Shown here piece after piece: positions 11,738 through 23,286 of a stretch of DNA of 64,000 nucleotides. The notes under the pieces were generated by a model. That model saw only the letters and a program-made list of their open reading frames with translations, was not told the DNA's origin and ran no database searches. The DNA is taken from contig NW_019775724.1 in assembly GCF_001039355.2 (NCBI RefSeq), positions 504,061-568,060 on the forward strand, given 5' to 3'. This DNA comes from Lingula anatina (Eukaryota; Brachiopoda; Lingulata; Lingulida; Lingulidae). The position numbers and the translations under genes were made by a program. Position 1 is the first letter of the stretch, and every line of letters begins with the position of its first letter.

Positions 11738-13339
11738 CAGACTTGACATTTAATATAGAATATTTTAGTTTCGAATGCATGCCTAGGTAAAATGCATTCT
11801 TTAAAAAAAATCAGATTCCATGTAAGATATGTGAATGGAGAAGTGTGTAGTCAGGTGTGTCGCTACCTATGAACTCACTAACATGTTGCATTGCTGCATT
11901 GTGTAACTTGCAGTGATTTATTTGGTAGTGCTCCTTTGGACTGGTCAAAGCTTGGCTTTGGCAAAGCATGGGTCTGACAAAAAAAAAGTACCCATATGTC
12001 GGCAGCCACTGCATAGAAGGATTTGAAATTTTACATGCAAGCAGTTGGTTTTGCATTGTGTAAAATGAGTTACGCAGTGATTGATCTGTGCCAGAATGGG
12101 GGAAAAAAGACAGACATTACTAGAAAGATTAATTTGTCACACGGAATAGTCCGCACAGTTTTATGGAGTTATGCCTATAGACTGACGCACCTACATGGAG
12201 GCCACACCCTATGTATCGAAATCTTACCACAAATGTACAGAACTCACTGTTATTCCGGATATTCTACTGCAACTAAACAGGAACCGCCCAGTCCGTTCAG
12301 AATGAAAGGCAAGTTGCCACTAGAACGCGTTTTTCAAGGCTCTTAGCGAACGACAAACTTGTTTTAGCAGGTAAAGATACCAGACGACCCCTGAGGAGGA
12401 CATTTTAAACAGCAAAACGTCGGCGTCTGTTTCTCTAATGAACTGGGGAAAATTACCGTTTCTGGGTACAACACTGAAACCGCGTGCCTTTCTTTATTTA
12501 GGTCAGATTTTACCTGTACCGCTCAACTAGTCAAAACAGAGTTTACAGACTTCCTGAGGAGGCCTACGACGTACTGTGTGCCTCGTCTAAAGCGCCAGTG
12601 GTCATTGACAGCTTCAGTATTTGGATACCACATTGGTGCCAAAACACCAATGGTAATCATCAATAAAAACATGAAACAAACCAATTAAAGGAAAAGTCAT
12701 GGGAACCATTTGGCCATCATTTGATAAGGGGCACCTTAGAAACAATTGTGCACGCTGGTTCACACAGAACACTTTCAATGGCAGATAACTTACAGAACCA
12801 AGGGAATAAGCAACTACCTTGGTCATCAAAATTGCCATATTTGAACCACATAGACAATATGTGGGTAGATCAACGGCCTAAATGTCCTACAGAAAACTGA
12901 AATTGGACAATTTTTGGCCGATGGCTGGACTGTTATTCCAGATGAAACTAAAAACCTATCCCAAGAAATGCCTTGTCGCCTGAGAGCCCTACTAGCAGCC
13001 AGATGAGGTTGGGCGTAGAAGCGACAGTTGCTGTGACTAGAAACTGACATGAGAGCCATTTGTGGGGCGTGTAACTCTTTTACAGATTATAATTTGGAAA
13101 ATATGGAAATCCAAAACATCGCTTTTAATGGTTTTTGTATGACTTAGAATCGGCAATATATTTTTGTTTGCCTCACTGGCGAATTCAGTTAATGAACTGG
13201 TGTCACAATGACACCGAAGAGATTATCAAAAGTTTTTAAAACACGATTTTAATCATTTCTATTTAACAGTCAGCAAAATAGGAAAAACTGATGAAAATGA
13301 TTTTGGAATAAAAATATTCCATATCAAATGTCAAGTCTG
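11738..13339 (+). mobile_element. Tc1/mariner transposon, both ends intact, dead transposase
   Basis: The element is 1602 bp, with TA on both sides (11736-11737 and 13340-13341). Terminal inverted repeats of about 30 bp begin CAGACTTGACATTTAATAT and match the reverse of the right end (ATATCAAATGTCAAGTCTG). Inside, plus-strand frames show a degraded helix-turn-helix (GKKTDITRKINLSHGIVRTV, about 12100), an FGYHIGAKTPMVIINKNM-like block near 12620-12680 corresponding to the catalytic-core strand, a NKQLPWSSKLPYLNHIDNMW block near 12806-12860, and a C-terminal RLGVEATVAVTRN-like piece near 13005. Stops and frameshifts break the frame several times, so it is non-autonomous now. Confidence 0.88.
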
Positions 13340-13341
13340 TA

Positions 13342-14027
13342 TATACTTTATATTTAGGGGAATTTTGATATTTTTGAAACTAAATTACCTCTTGGTTTTA
13401 TACAATCGTGGATTGAATTTGATATTTGTTTCTCTTATAGTCATTCATAGGGAGCACTACAGTGTGGATAAATATGAAGATGATCAGGTACTTCACCATT
13501 AACGATGCGCTGGTCGCAACGTTGTGGTGAATGCTGCTCATTGGACAGGGAGTGGCCGACCCTATTATCTCGCGTAGTGCATTCTAACTATATCTTATAT
13601 GACAGATTAAAGAGTGAAAATGTATAATAAGAATGTGTCTGAGCCATAATAAGAGAGTCACAGGTTATTAATGAGGAAAAAACCAAAAGTATCTGTACTC
13701 TTGGGCCACACATAAAACAGTGTAACTGTTAATTTCAGTACGAAATAGGTCCACTAATTAGCATATTTTCCGAAAAGTTAACAATCTTTCTTTGAGTTAT
13801 ATTTTTGGTTTCATGTCTAAAGTTTTTTTGTTTTTTTTTGTTTTTTTTGTTATTTTCTTACATAGAATTAATTGGCTTCTCTTTGGTGTTGTAGAATTTC
13901 GTGAAAAAAAATGGACTGTTTAAGATGCATTTTACATGTAGGCATATCGTCCCCAAGAGATAATGTAACGTTAATTATTGACAGCCACATGAGTAAATAA
14001 GGGCCGGGATTGTTTTGTAGACTAAGA
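13342..14027. other. Intergenic, nothing recognised
   Basis: The sequence is AT-rich, with a T-rich run near 13825-13850. No frame, repeat partner or RNA was recognised. Confidence 0.4.
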
Positions 14028-14225
14028 GGGCATTCCCAAAGATTTAGATCGATCTTACTAGATCGACCTAACTCCCTGGGGGTTCACGCTAAATTGCAGT
14101 CAGCCGACCGCTCACGGAAGTTAATTACCCCCTTACAGCTTGTAGTAGGCGGGACGGACATTAAAGCCGGATTATCTGACAGTAATCTAGTGATAGATCG
14201 ATCTAAAATCAATGGGAATGCACCC
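14028..14225 (+). repeat. TA-type foldback MITE, copy B
   Basis: The left end GGGCATTCCCAAAGATTTAG mirrors the right end CAATGGGAATGCACCC. The centre shares TTAATTACCCCCTTACAGC and GTAGGCGGGACGGACATTAA with copy A at 4475. Confidence 0.8.
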
Positions 14226-14554
14226 AAACTAATTGATTGACGGGAACTCATAATACGTAATCACAGGAATATTTTGTTAACAAGAAGAAGGCCGCTGGAG
14301 ACGGCAGGGGGCAGAGACAGAACTGGAAAGAAAGGGGGACTAAACGGAGAGTAGTGAATAAATAACATGAAAGATTATGACGGTGTTGTATTTACTGCCT
14401 CACGTAACAACGAAATTTAAAGACAACAACTTGGTGACATCACCAATGTAAAAGGAATTGCATCGAGGCAATACATAGGACATACATATGGTCCCAGAAC
14501 GTTAATCTTTAGGGGTCTTGTCCTTTGGTGCCATGCAAAGGTTATTATAGTGTG

Positions 14555-14670
14555 TCTTTGCTAGATGAGTTTTGATTAGTCAAATGTAAGGGCCGATCAG
14601 TCAGTTTACCGGCTTCGACTCAAAAGCTGCAAAATTCAACTCTAGTACAACGTTTTGCTCAAATTTGATC
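14555..14670 (+). repeat. Diverged dispersed repeat, paired with 25000-25112
   Basis: Shared blocks include GAGTTTTGAT, AGTTTACCGGCTTCGACTC (versus ATTTACCGGCCCCGACTC) and CTGCAAAAT. The two copies are in the same orientation and diverged by perhaps a fifth. The class is unknown. Confidence 0.55.
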
Positions 14671-15445
14671 ATTAGTTACCTATTATGTGTTACCTCGTTA
14701 CCAGAGTTGGATTTTATAAGACTCGTATTTAATACACACAATACAAAACACGATTACGGTACATACAAAGCATTTACATAAAAAATCAACCGGTGAAACT
14801 CGATCTTAATTTTTCGGAAAGATATTATTTAAATGACGTCACGCCTCAGGCTCGCGTATTATCACCTCATTTGAACACATTATACACACACAACCATTCC
14901 TGTGGTTGCTTCATCAGTTTGTGTAAAATATGGGAGCTACTAAGGATGTAATTTGTTTTCTTTTCAGTGGGGTTATTATACAATAAGCTTGTCGAAACAA
15001 CTAATGGTATTTGCTAGGAAAACACGAACAAAAGAAGTGGTGCATGTGACATTGGGGTGTCAAATGGTATCTGAACAACTCTGTTAACAAGAAAATTAAT
15101 AAAAGACACCTCTCCATACTTTTTTCAATCATTAATTTGCCTTAGAATATATTTTCTTGGCATTTTATTTGTGAAGTAGTTTTCAGTGCCAATTTTACAA
15201 AGAAAATTATCCGACTTTTAACGAACTTTCCACTTTCCACTCTTTGAGAGCAAGATTTTTTGAATGTGTCAGATCTGAAGTCCGTAAGGTTTACTTAAAA
15301 AATGAAAGACAAACAAACAGCAGTGACGTGCCAGGCCAATATAATCTAGCTTTAAAGTGATGATCAATAACTAGAGTTATCAATCATTAGTTTAATCACC
15401 CTCTCTCTTAATCTATAAAAAGCAAATGACATCCGATTTATAAGT
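14671..15445. other. Intergenic before the 187-bp array
   Basis: No gene was seen. Small frames are consistent with chance. The first array unit starts at about 15446. Confidence 0.4.
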
Positions 15446-16376
15446 TTCTTTACATGAACGTACGTGTAGTAGACCTCATGGTGTAAAGAGCTGTTGGTCA
15501 CGTGTCCCTTATAAAAATCGTTAGTGCACATGCAATTTACAAGCTGGGGAATTATATTTGTGGTCTGTATAGGGAGCATACAAACTGTGTGTGGCTGTCT
15601 GCAGGCTTGAAAGAGAATTTTATTTACTAAATTTCTTTACATGAACGTACGTGTAGTAGACCTCAAGGTGTAAAGAGCTGTTGGTCACGTGTCCCTTATA
15701 AAAATCGTTAGTGCACATGCAATTTACAAGCTGGGGAATTATATTTGTGGTCTGTATAGGGAGCATACAAACTGTGTGTGGCTGTCTGCAGGCTTGAAAG
15801 AGAATTTTATTTACTAAATTTCTTTACATGAACGTACGTGTAGTAGACCTCAAGGTGTAAAGAGCTGTTGGTCACGTGTCCCTTATAAAAATCGTTAGTG
15901 CACATGCAATTTACAAGCTGGGGAATTATATTTGTGGTCTGTATAGGGAGCATACAAACTGTGTGTGGCTGTCTGCAGGCTTGAAAGAGAATTTTATTTA
16001 CTAAATTTCTTTACATGAACGTACGTGTAGTAGACCTCAAGGTGTAAAGAGCTGTTGGTCACGTGTCCCTTATAAAAATCGTTAGTGCACATGCAATTTA
16101 CAAGCTGGGGAATTATATTTGTGGTCTGTATAGGGAGCATACAAACTGTGTGTGGCTGTCTGCAGGCTTGAAAGAGAATTTTATTTACTAAATTTCTTTA
16201 CATGAACGTACGTGTAGTAGACCTCAAGGTGTAAAGAGCTGTTGGTCACGTGTCCCTTATAAAAATCGTTAGTGCACATGCAATTTACAAGCTGGGGAAT
16301 TATATTTGTGGTCTGTATAGGGAGCATACAAACTGTGTGTGGCTGTCTGCAGGCTTGAAAGAGAATTTTATTTACT
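15446..16376 (+). repeat. Satellite-like tandem array, five copies of 187 bp
   Basis: The anchor TACATGAACGTACGTGTAG recurs at 15451, 15638, 15825, 16012 and 16199, a constant 187-bp spacing. Units are almost identical; the first has CTCATGGTG where the others have CTCAAGGTG. Every unit carries a CACGTG E-box core inside GGTCACGTGTCCC. Short frames within it come from the repeat and are not genes. The near-identity indicates recent amplification or homogenisation. Confidence 0.97.
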
Positions 16377-16995
16377 TGGATTTCAGATCAGTCACAGCTT
16401 TTAGGGCAAACAGATTCGCTAGCGATTTTAGTAAGCGTGTTAACATTATCTCCCCAAATATATTTTGACTGCTTGACTTGCTAGTACTGTGAAAAGAAAA
16501 ATGACTATAGCATAAAAAATACATTAAATAGCTATAAATCTAGAGGCAAAAATTGAAAAAATGGCATATCTCCACTCATCAACATACTACATGCAAGATC
16601 GTTTTGCATAGGTGCCAATCAAAAGAAGCACTAACCCCGCAGAATCTGGTAAACACAATTTAGATTTTGCGATACTTTCGACATTTCCTTCTCAGATATC
16701 TTGATGTTACTATATATATGTCACTAATTATTTCACAACTATGCAGTTATGACGTCTGTCAGCTATCGCGCCTTTTGACCGGTCGATAACAAGCTGTCAC
16801 ACTGCTGAGAGGCCAATTATCCGTCGGTTGATTGGGTTAGAACAAGCTGAGCACGAGCATTTCGAGGATGAGACCACTTTGATTGCTTCTTGAAAAACCT
16901 TTTGGTAACTTCTAACTGCCTTTTAGGAAATGACACCTAAGTCATTCAGGTTTTGGTGATAAACGCCATTATGTCTTGCCATGCACGGTGACATA
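16377..16995. other. Spacer between two tandem arrays
   Basis: No gene was recognised. The last bases (about 16920-16995) hold weak relatives of the 35-bp unit, such as ACCTAAGTCATTCAGG. Confidence 0.4.
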
Positions 16996-17940
16996 AGTCA
17001 TTAAACTGATCGGTATTAACCATCTTCACCAGTCATGAAACTGATCGGTATTAACCACCCTCACCAGTCATTAAACTGATCGGTATTAACCATCTTCACC
17101 AGTCATTAAACTGATAGGTATTAACCATCTTCACCAGTCATTAAACTGATAGGTATTAACCATCTTCACCAGTCATTAAACTGATAGGTATTAACCATCT
17201 TCACCAGTCATTAAACTGATAGGTATTAACCATCTTCACCAGTCATTAAACTGATAGGTATTAACCATCTTCACCAGTCATTAAACTGATAGGTATTAAC
17301 CATCTTCACCAGTCATTAAACTGATAGGTATTAACCATCTTCACCAGTCATTAAACTGATAGGTATTAACCATCTTCACCAGTCATTAAACTGATAGGTA
17401 TTAACCATCTTCACCAGTCATTAAACTGATAGGTATTAACCATCTTCACCAGTCATTAAACTGATAGGTATTAACCATCTTCACCAGTCATTAAACTGAT
17501 AGGTATTAACCATCTTCACCAGTCATTAAACTGATAGGTATTAACCATCTTCACCAGTCATTAAACTGATAGGTATTAACCATCTTCACCAGTCATTAAA
17601 CTGATAGGTATTAACCATCTTCACCAGTCATTAAACTGATAGGTATTAACCATCTTCACCAGTCATTAAACTGATAGGTATTAACCATCTTCACCAGTCA
17701 TTAAACTGATAGGTATTAACCATCTTCACCAGTCATTAAACTGATAGGTATTAACCATCTTCACCAGTCATTAAACTGATAGGTATTAACCATCTTCACC
17801 AGTCATTAAACTGATAGGTATTAATCATCTTCACCAGTCATTAAACTGATAGGTATTAACCATCTTCACCAGTCATTAAACTGATAGGTATTAATCATCT
17901 TCACCAGTCATTAAACTGATAGGTATTAACCATCTTCTCC
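16996..17940 (+). repeat. Minisatellite, 27 copies of a 35-bp unit
   Basis: The unit reads AGTCATTAAACTGATAGGTA followed by TTAACCATCTTCACC. The array is 945 bp, exactly 27 units. The first units carry GATCGG, CATGAAA and CACCCTC variants; the last ones carry TTAATCATC and CTTCTCC. The central units are identical. That edge-divergent pattern is what unequal exchange produces. There are no unique spacers, so it is not a CRISPR array. Confidence 0.98.
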
Positions 17941-18869
17941 AGGAAAGTTAGATTAATTGAACCAGTGTGCTGTTCCACAACGTCTGATCATTACATTGTT
18001 GCTGCATAAGTTAATCAAGTACTATATTTTACTTCCGTTGTTGCAATACGCTGTATAAATGCACTAAACACCCAAACCTAATTAGGGGATGCAAATGAGG
18101 TCACGTGCATGCTCTTAAGAATATTTAGTGCACAGATTGCAAACTATGTTTGATTATTATAGGGTTCCACGTGAGGAACTTTTTAAAGTTTCGCTCTCCT
18201 GGAACCATGAATAATAAAAGATAATTCATCGCCTTGCTCCAAAAAAGGACCATACGTTACTGTCACAAATGCCACACGTCCAGCTGTGAAACGTTTTACT
18301 CACTTTGGTTTATATCTTACAAGCATAATGTTGTAAAAAAATCATGTATAGAGGAGTTAATTGTTTTTGAGCGACTTGAAGCAATAATGACCTTTCCTTT
18401 GAGATTCAAAATTCCGCAAGAAATACATTGTAAACAACGCATGGAAATATATTCTATTGCATTTTACCACTAAAACGGCTGTTATTGTAGTAAAACTAAA
18501 ATCTGTGCTTGTCAATAGGGCTTTCGATGCCTTTCTTCCCGTTCGTCAAGCCATCCGTTGCCAATGACGTTGGGGTGTCACGCGGATTTTCGCGTTCATT
18601 CGAGACCAAAATAACATATGGCGCCAAACGCTTGATGCAATCCGCAGACGTAAGTTGCGAGTTTTTGTACAGTGCGTCGGATAACCGAAAGCCCAGAATT
18701 GCACACATTGTAGTTATAAATACATTTTGAGCAATAAGAAGAATATATCTTATGAATCTTATATCATTGTTATAAAGTGTTGTTGTTGTCTGCTTTTCCC
18801 GCAGTTTTAAGTAGGTCACCAGAAAATATCGCTCGATATCGCGTGACTATGCAATGTCAGAGAGGGCTC
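17941..18869. other. Intergenic, nothing recognised
   Basis: The overlapping small frames on both strands near 18500-18820 lack any domain resemblance and are most likely chance. Confidence 0.35.
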
Positions 18870-19047
18870 CGTCAGTTAAAATGTCTTAAGAGATTTTAAC
18901 AAAAAAACCAAACGTTTAGGAAAAAAACTTGGACTAACTTTGAATGCAGGAATGAGGTCGCTGGCCATTGGTAAGTACGGGAAAATTGCCGTTTACCCCA
19001 GGAAAATCCAATTTTTGGCCAAAACAAAGAGTTATTATGACTTTAAG
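18870..19047 (+). repeat. Partial TTAA-family MITE
   Basis: It matches 60595-60750: AGAGATTTTAACAAAAAA, ACTAACTTTGAATG, GGTAAGTACGGGAAAATTG and CCAATTTTTGGCCAAAAC occur in the same order. The terminal AGTTATTATCCCTTTAA is altered here (AGTTATTATGACTTTAAG). Confidence 0.65.
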
Positions 19048-19353
19048 TTTGCTTGTTACTGAACGGGGGAAATGCAACCTACCAACAGTAAAATGAGCAT
19101 TTAATGAACTATTTTTCAGCTTGTGATTCAAATATTATGTCACAAATGTCAAACTATTATGGACCTACAATATATTTTTGGTCAGCAACATTTTTCTGGG
19201 GAACATACGTTACGTAGTATTAGCCATGACACAAAGCCCCTTGAGTTTCAGTTTAAATATTTATAAAAACATCCTTACGTCACGTTTTATTGATCATAAC
19301 TGAATCATTACAAAATATATCGGAACGTGGTATAGAAATTAGAATTAAATGCC

Positions 19354-19367
19354 CCGGCGCGCGCCGG
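19354..19367. other. GC-only perfect palindrome
   Basis: CCGGCGCGCGCCGG is a 14-base perfect palindrome in otherwise AT-rich DNA. It is followed by two GAACATAC(G/A)(C/T)TAC repeats, with a third upstream near 19200. Confidence 0.6.
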
Positions 19368-19964
19368 CCGGAACATACGCTACAGGAACATACATTACCA
19401 TTTAGGGCTCTTTACATAATGTAAACACATGATAAAAATTTTAAAATTAAAGTAAAATTGAGACAGTCGTGGATTGTTGTTCTATACACATATATGTTTT
19501 TAAAAAAATTGAGTACAAATTTGAAGTCATTCAATTTTATTTTTGGACACTTCAGCATGTGAAATGCACCTCCATAGTGGGTCTGGGTGCTGAGCGTGTA
19601 ATCACAGATGGTATGACCCAATCCTGTTTTGTTTCCTTCAAACTCGCACTTCTTTTTTTTATTGAGATTGGCACGTGTAAGAATATTTCATCAGTATATA
19701 ACAGCATTTCTAGTTTTTCTTATTACTGCACTTTTTCACTTAACATTTTAAAGAGTCAATAAACAAAACATCTTACAAATCTTTTGGTTCTATACTGACA
19801 GCCATTAAAATCTTTGAGGCCATATTTTTCAAAATAATTGTTATTTTGAAGCTCTAAACTGGATTATTTTCATATGAAGCATTTGTTTAGGACATTGGTA
19901 TACAGAACCATAAAATCTTAAGTTTCATGAATAGTTTCAAAACAAAAATGGCACCAGCCCAACA

Positions 19965-20060
19965 CAAAGTCACAACAGTCAATAGCCGGTACGATCTCCG
20001 CTTGCTTCGATGCAGGCGGCGATCTGTTGGCGCATGCTCGGACGATAAATGTGGATGGGA
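19965..20060 (-). pseudogene. Possible transposase C-terminal remnant
   Basis: The minus frame ends SMRQQIAACIEASGDRTGY then a stop. This resembles the C-terminal helix of Tc1/mariner-type transposases (S-M-R-R-R-C-Q-A-V-I-x-A-x-G-G-H-T-x-Y). No DDE domain was seen next to it. The homology is weak and short. Confidence 0.35.
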
Positions 20061-20223
20061 TGGTGTAGCTCAAATCAGACTCCCCTCACACCCAGTGCCC
20101 AAAAATGTACGTTGTTCACATGATAGACATGGCATGATTCCGTTCACCAATCAGTCCTCAACCAATCCTCAAAATGTGCAGGTGCCCACTGAGTATTGCT
20201 CAATGTGTATTTGGTCCATTTTT

Positions 20224-20243
20224 GCAAAAAAAAAAAAAAAAAA
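20224..20243 (+). repeat. Poly-A run
   Basis: About 19 consecutive A bases occur. They could be the tail of an old retroposed sequence, but no source or target duplication was recognised. Confidence 0.5.
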
Positions 20244-20453
20244 AGAGCTTACCCATGTGCAATGAACCATGTCAACATGACAACTCATCATTATCTTAAA
20301 TACCCGAGCACTAAGTCATCAATAAATCCACAATTAATAATAACATCTACCCTACAAGTAGAGAATTGCATACATTCCCATCTCAAAGTTCTCATTATCT
20401 GTAAGTACATATTGGCAAAAACAACATTTCAAATACATGGTGTCGATGGGTAG

Positions 20454-22142
20454 CCCTCGCACATCCCCGAACTATGTCACGTTGTCAAGAACAGCTGACC
20501 TCATGGGCCCTAACCGCTGGGTTTGTATACCCCTGCTTGGATCTTGATTAAAAATTCATTATTAAACAACAAAAATGTCTTTGCCCATAGGTGTTAAAAT
20601 ATTTAAAAAGTTTGCAAAAAAAGGATAAGAATAATCCAACCTGAAGAAAAACGATTTGACGCCTTTTTTTATTTCAAAATGATTTAGTTTCCACATACTA
20701 GAATGATAATGCCTTTCATTAAATCATCCACGATGTAATTTTTGATTTAGAATGAAAAACTAGTTGTCAGGACTGAGATATCCGCAATCAATGTTTGGTT
20801 TGATCATAGAGTAGCACTGACGGACATATTGGTTTTCGTTTTTCATATCATTTAACCTAAAAATATGTTTTATTGTGTGCTATGTCTTGAATGCAGGTAT
20901 ATCGTTTTTTACTTTATATATGTATTTATATTTGTTCCAGTTAAATTCTATTTCAGTTAAAAGCCTTGTAGTTTTACAGTTGTTTCTTTGCCCTTCCACT
21001 ATGTTTTGGAGGCCATTTTTTATTAAAATAACTTACAAAATGAAATAAATGATCGCACTTTGCATGTATATAAATATAAATATGCAATGATGAACAATGG
21101 AGTGAAGCATCAAATTTTTTATTTGAATGTATGGCTCTCGCTATTCATATAACAAATTGACGGCCATCTTGAATTTTGAAATATTATCAATATCTCGAAT
21201 GTATCAACTGGCAAATAAAGTCAAGCTTATAAGCTTTTCTAAGTTTTGTAACCCAGATGAAATAATTTCTTTTAAAAAAGCTTTGCAAGATGTAACATAG
21301 CCAGCTTTGACTATGGGGCTTGTCGGAGTGGCAAACGGACTTAGCATAATTAGTGGAGATTTCCATTGAACACGTTATGACCCGGTCACATGAATATTGA
21401 ATGAGCCTAATTAGATGGGCTATATCCGATACCCACTTTTTCATGTGTAATTCACAAAAAGAGATTTCACATGCCATCGCTGTTTAACCGCCTATTTAGG
21501 ATCACAGAGTGCTTTCCCAACTCTCAGAGTTAAGTGTACCCCTTCCTGAAATTTTTATGTGTTTACAATCTTACATTTTCCAAAATTTATGAACATAAAG
21601 CAAAATACGATGCAAGTGGAAAGCGTGCGCACAAGCTCGACGCCATGTTGAAATTTCGATGCCTATGTCCCAATCTTATTATCCAGTATCGTGGACGTGC
21701 AGAAATATATATAAAATATATATTTACTTCTCATATAGAGCGTCTCCAATGAAGCTACAGGTACCTCAATTCTGTCCAGCTCCCTCACTAGCATCACTGA
21801 ATACAAGCTATTATACAATGACATTTGACACACTGGTTTCAAACCTGTACTATTACCGAAAAAGACATAAAATGATCAACTATTAACTAGTTTCTGACAC
21901 GCTGGCTTCATGGGCAAAATATCTATACAATTCAACTCTACACTACTACCGAAAAATCCATAATTAAGATCAAATGTTTGATAGTTCCAGACATCCTGTG
22001 AAAATGTTGCCAAAAGTTTAAGAGATCTGATGGTGGTAAAAAAGGGACAAAACTGGAAAAAAGAATGCTTGTAACAACAACTTTGGATTTTTTGCCTTCC
22101 CTAGATATTGATGTATTTAATATTGTTGCACGTTTGCTTTTT
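20454..22142. other. Intergenic, mostly unremarkable
   Basis: No gene was supported. A stretch at about 21990-22110 (read on the minus strand) resembles 25970-26105, which contains a membrane-protein-like frame; here the frame is broken. Confidence 0.4.
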
Positions 22143-22406
22143 TACGATGTTTTTAGAATTTTAAACCTAATGTGTATTAGAACAAACAAAGCCATAATCA
22201 TACGGGCAACATTTTGTTCTCCATTTCCAATAACATCATCTTGTTTCATTCAGTGCATTTTTACCAGAATTTTATACGATGTTTTTAGAATTTTAAACCT
22301 AATGTGTTTTAGAACAAACAAAGCCAGTATCATACGGGCAACATTTTGTTCTCCATTTCCAATAACATCATCTTGTTTCATTCAATGCATTTTTACCAGA
22401 ATTTTA
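22143..22406 (+). repeat. Tandem duplication of 132 bp
   Basis: TACGATGTTTTTAGAATTTT occurs at 22143 and again at 22275. The two units differ at only a few bases (for example GTGTATTAG/GTGTTTTAG, CCATAATC/CCAGTATC). Because 132 is a multiple of three, a chance frame runs through both. Confidence 0.93.
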
Positions 22407-23286
22407 TAGCTATAGTGTTTTTGTTTGTTTGGGACAAAAATCCAGCAAGGAAAATGTATACATTATAACCTTAAATTTTAGGAGAGGTGTTATGCGGTTA
22501 TATTTACACTTTAAGCATATCGGCAGAACATTCCATTTTTATTTTACCCCGTCTTCGTGGTTGTTGTGAACATCTGACCAAGAACTCCGCGGTGAGTATT
22601 CTCTTTTTTGCGTTATTTCCAGAGGTTCTGATTAGTTATTCCATTGGTCTAAAAGGTTTCAAGTACTAAGTAACTTCTCACCAGAAAATATTCATAGTAT
22701 GGTTAAATCAAGCACTTCTTTATTTTCTATATCCATATCTCATTCACTTTCGGGACGTGTTTTATGGGACGCCGTGATGAAAACCTCGTTTTGTCTTATC
22801 TTGTTTCGACTGCCATACTGTTTTACCTTTTTGGAGGGGAGGGGGTGAACGGAGAAGACGGTTTCTTAGAAGTTTAGGGAGGGGGTTGGTGCCATATGCT
22901 CTTTTGCCTACTGAAACTACTAACAGTGTAATTGCTCGAATATACTGTATATATGATTAACCGATTATACATTTATACATTCCTTACGTCATATGTAATA
23001 GTTTATTTTATTTAAAAGTAGTTTATTTTATTTAAAAATTGTTTAGAGTTGGATAAATTCAATGGCATAATGGCACAATCAGATAAAATTACCAATTGAT
23101 AAGAATAAGGATTTATAGATATAAAAACTAAAAAAACTAAGATAAAATCCCATTATATAAGTTAAATAGCAAAATAACGTGAAATTTTGTAAATTTTGCC
23201 AGCCAACATTGAAGTTTTCATTATGTGCAATAATAACATCAGAACAGTAATTTGGAACTATGCAAACTGGAGTGTTTTCCTTTAAG

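Noticed and set aside
14010-14240. Plus-strand 76-residue frame
   Set aside because: It lies almost wholly inside a foldback MITE. The same holds for the frame at 29024-29350, which enters copy C.
15446-17940. Regular repeats that superficially resemble a CRISPR array
   Set aside because: The units are contiguous with no unique spacers, and the DNA is animal. They are a satellite-like array and a minisatellite.
19927-20265. 112-residue plus-strand frame
   Set aside because: The minus strand reads as a transposase-like C-terminus, and the plus frame ends in a poly-A-coded Lys run.
22065-22409. 114-residue plus-strand frame
   Set aside because: The frame is kept open only because the 132-bp duplicated unit is a multiple of three. 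There is no domain, and the base composition is non-coding.
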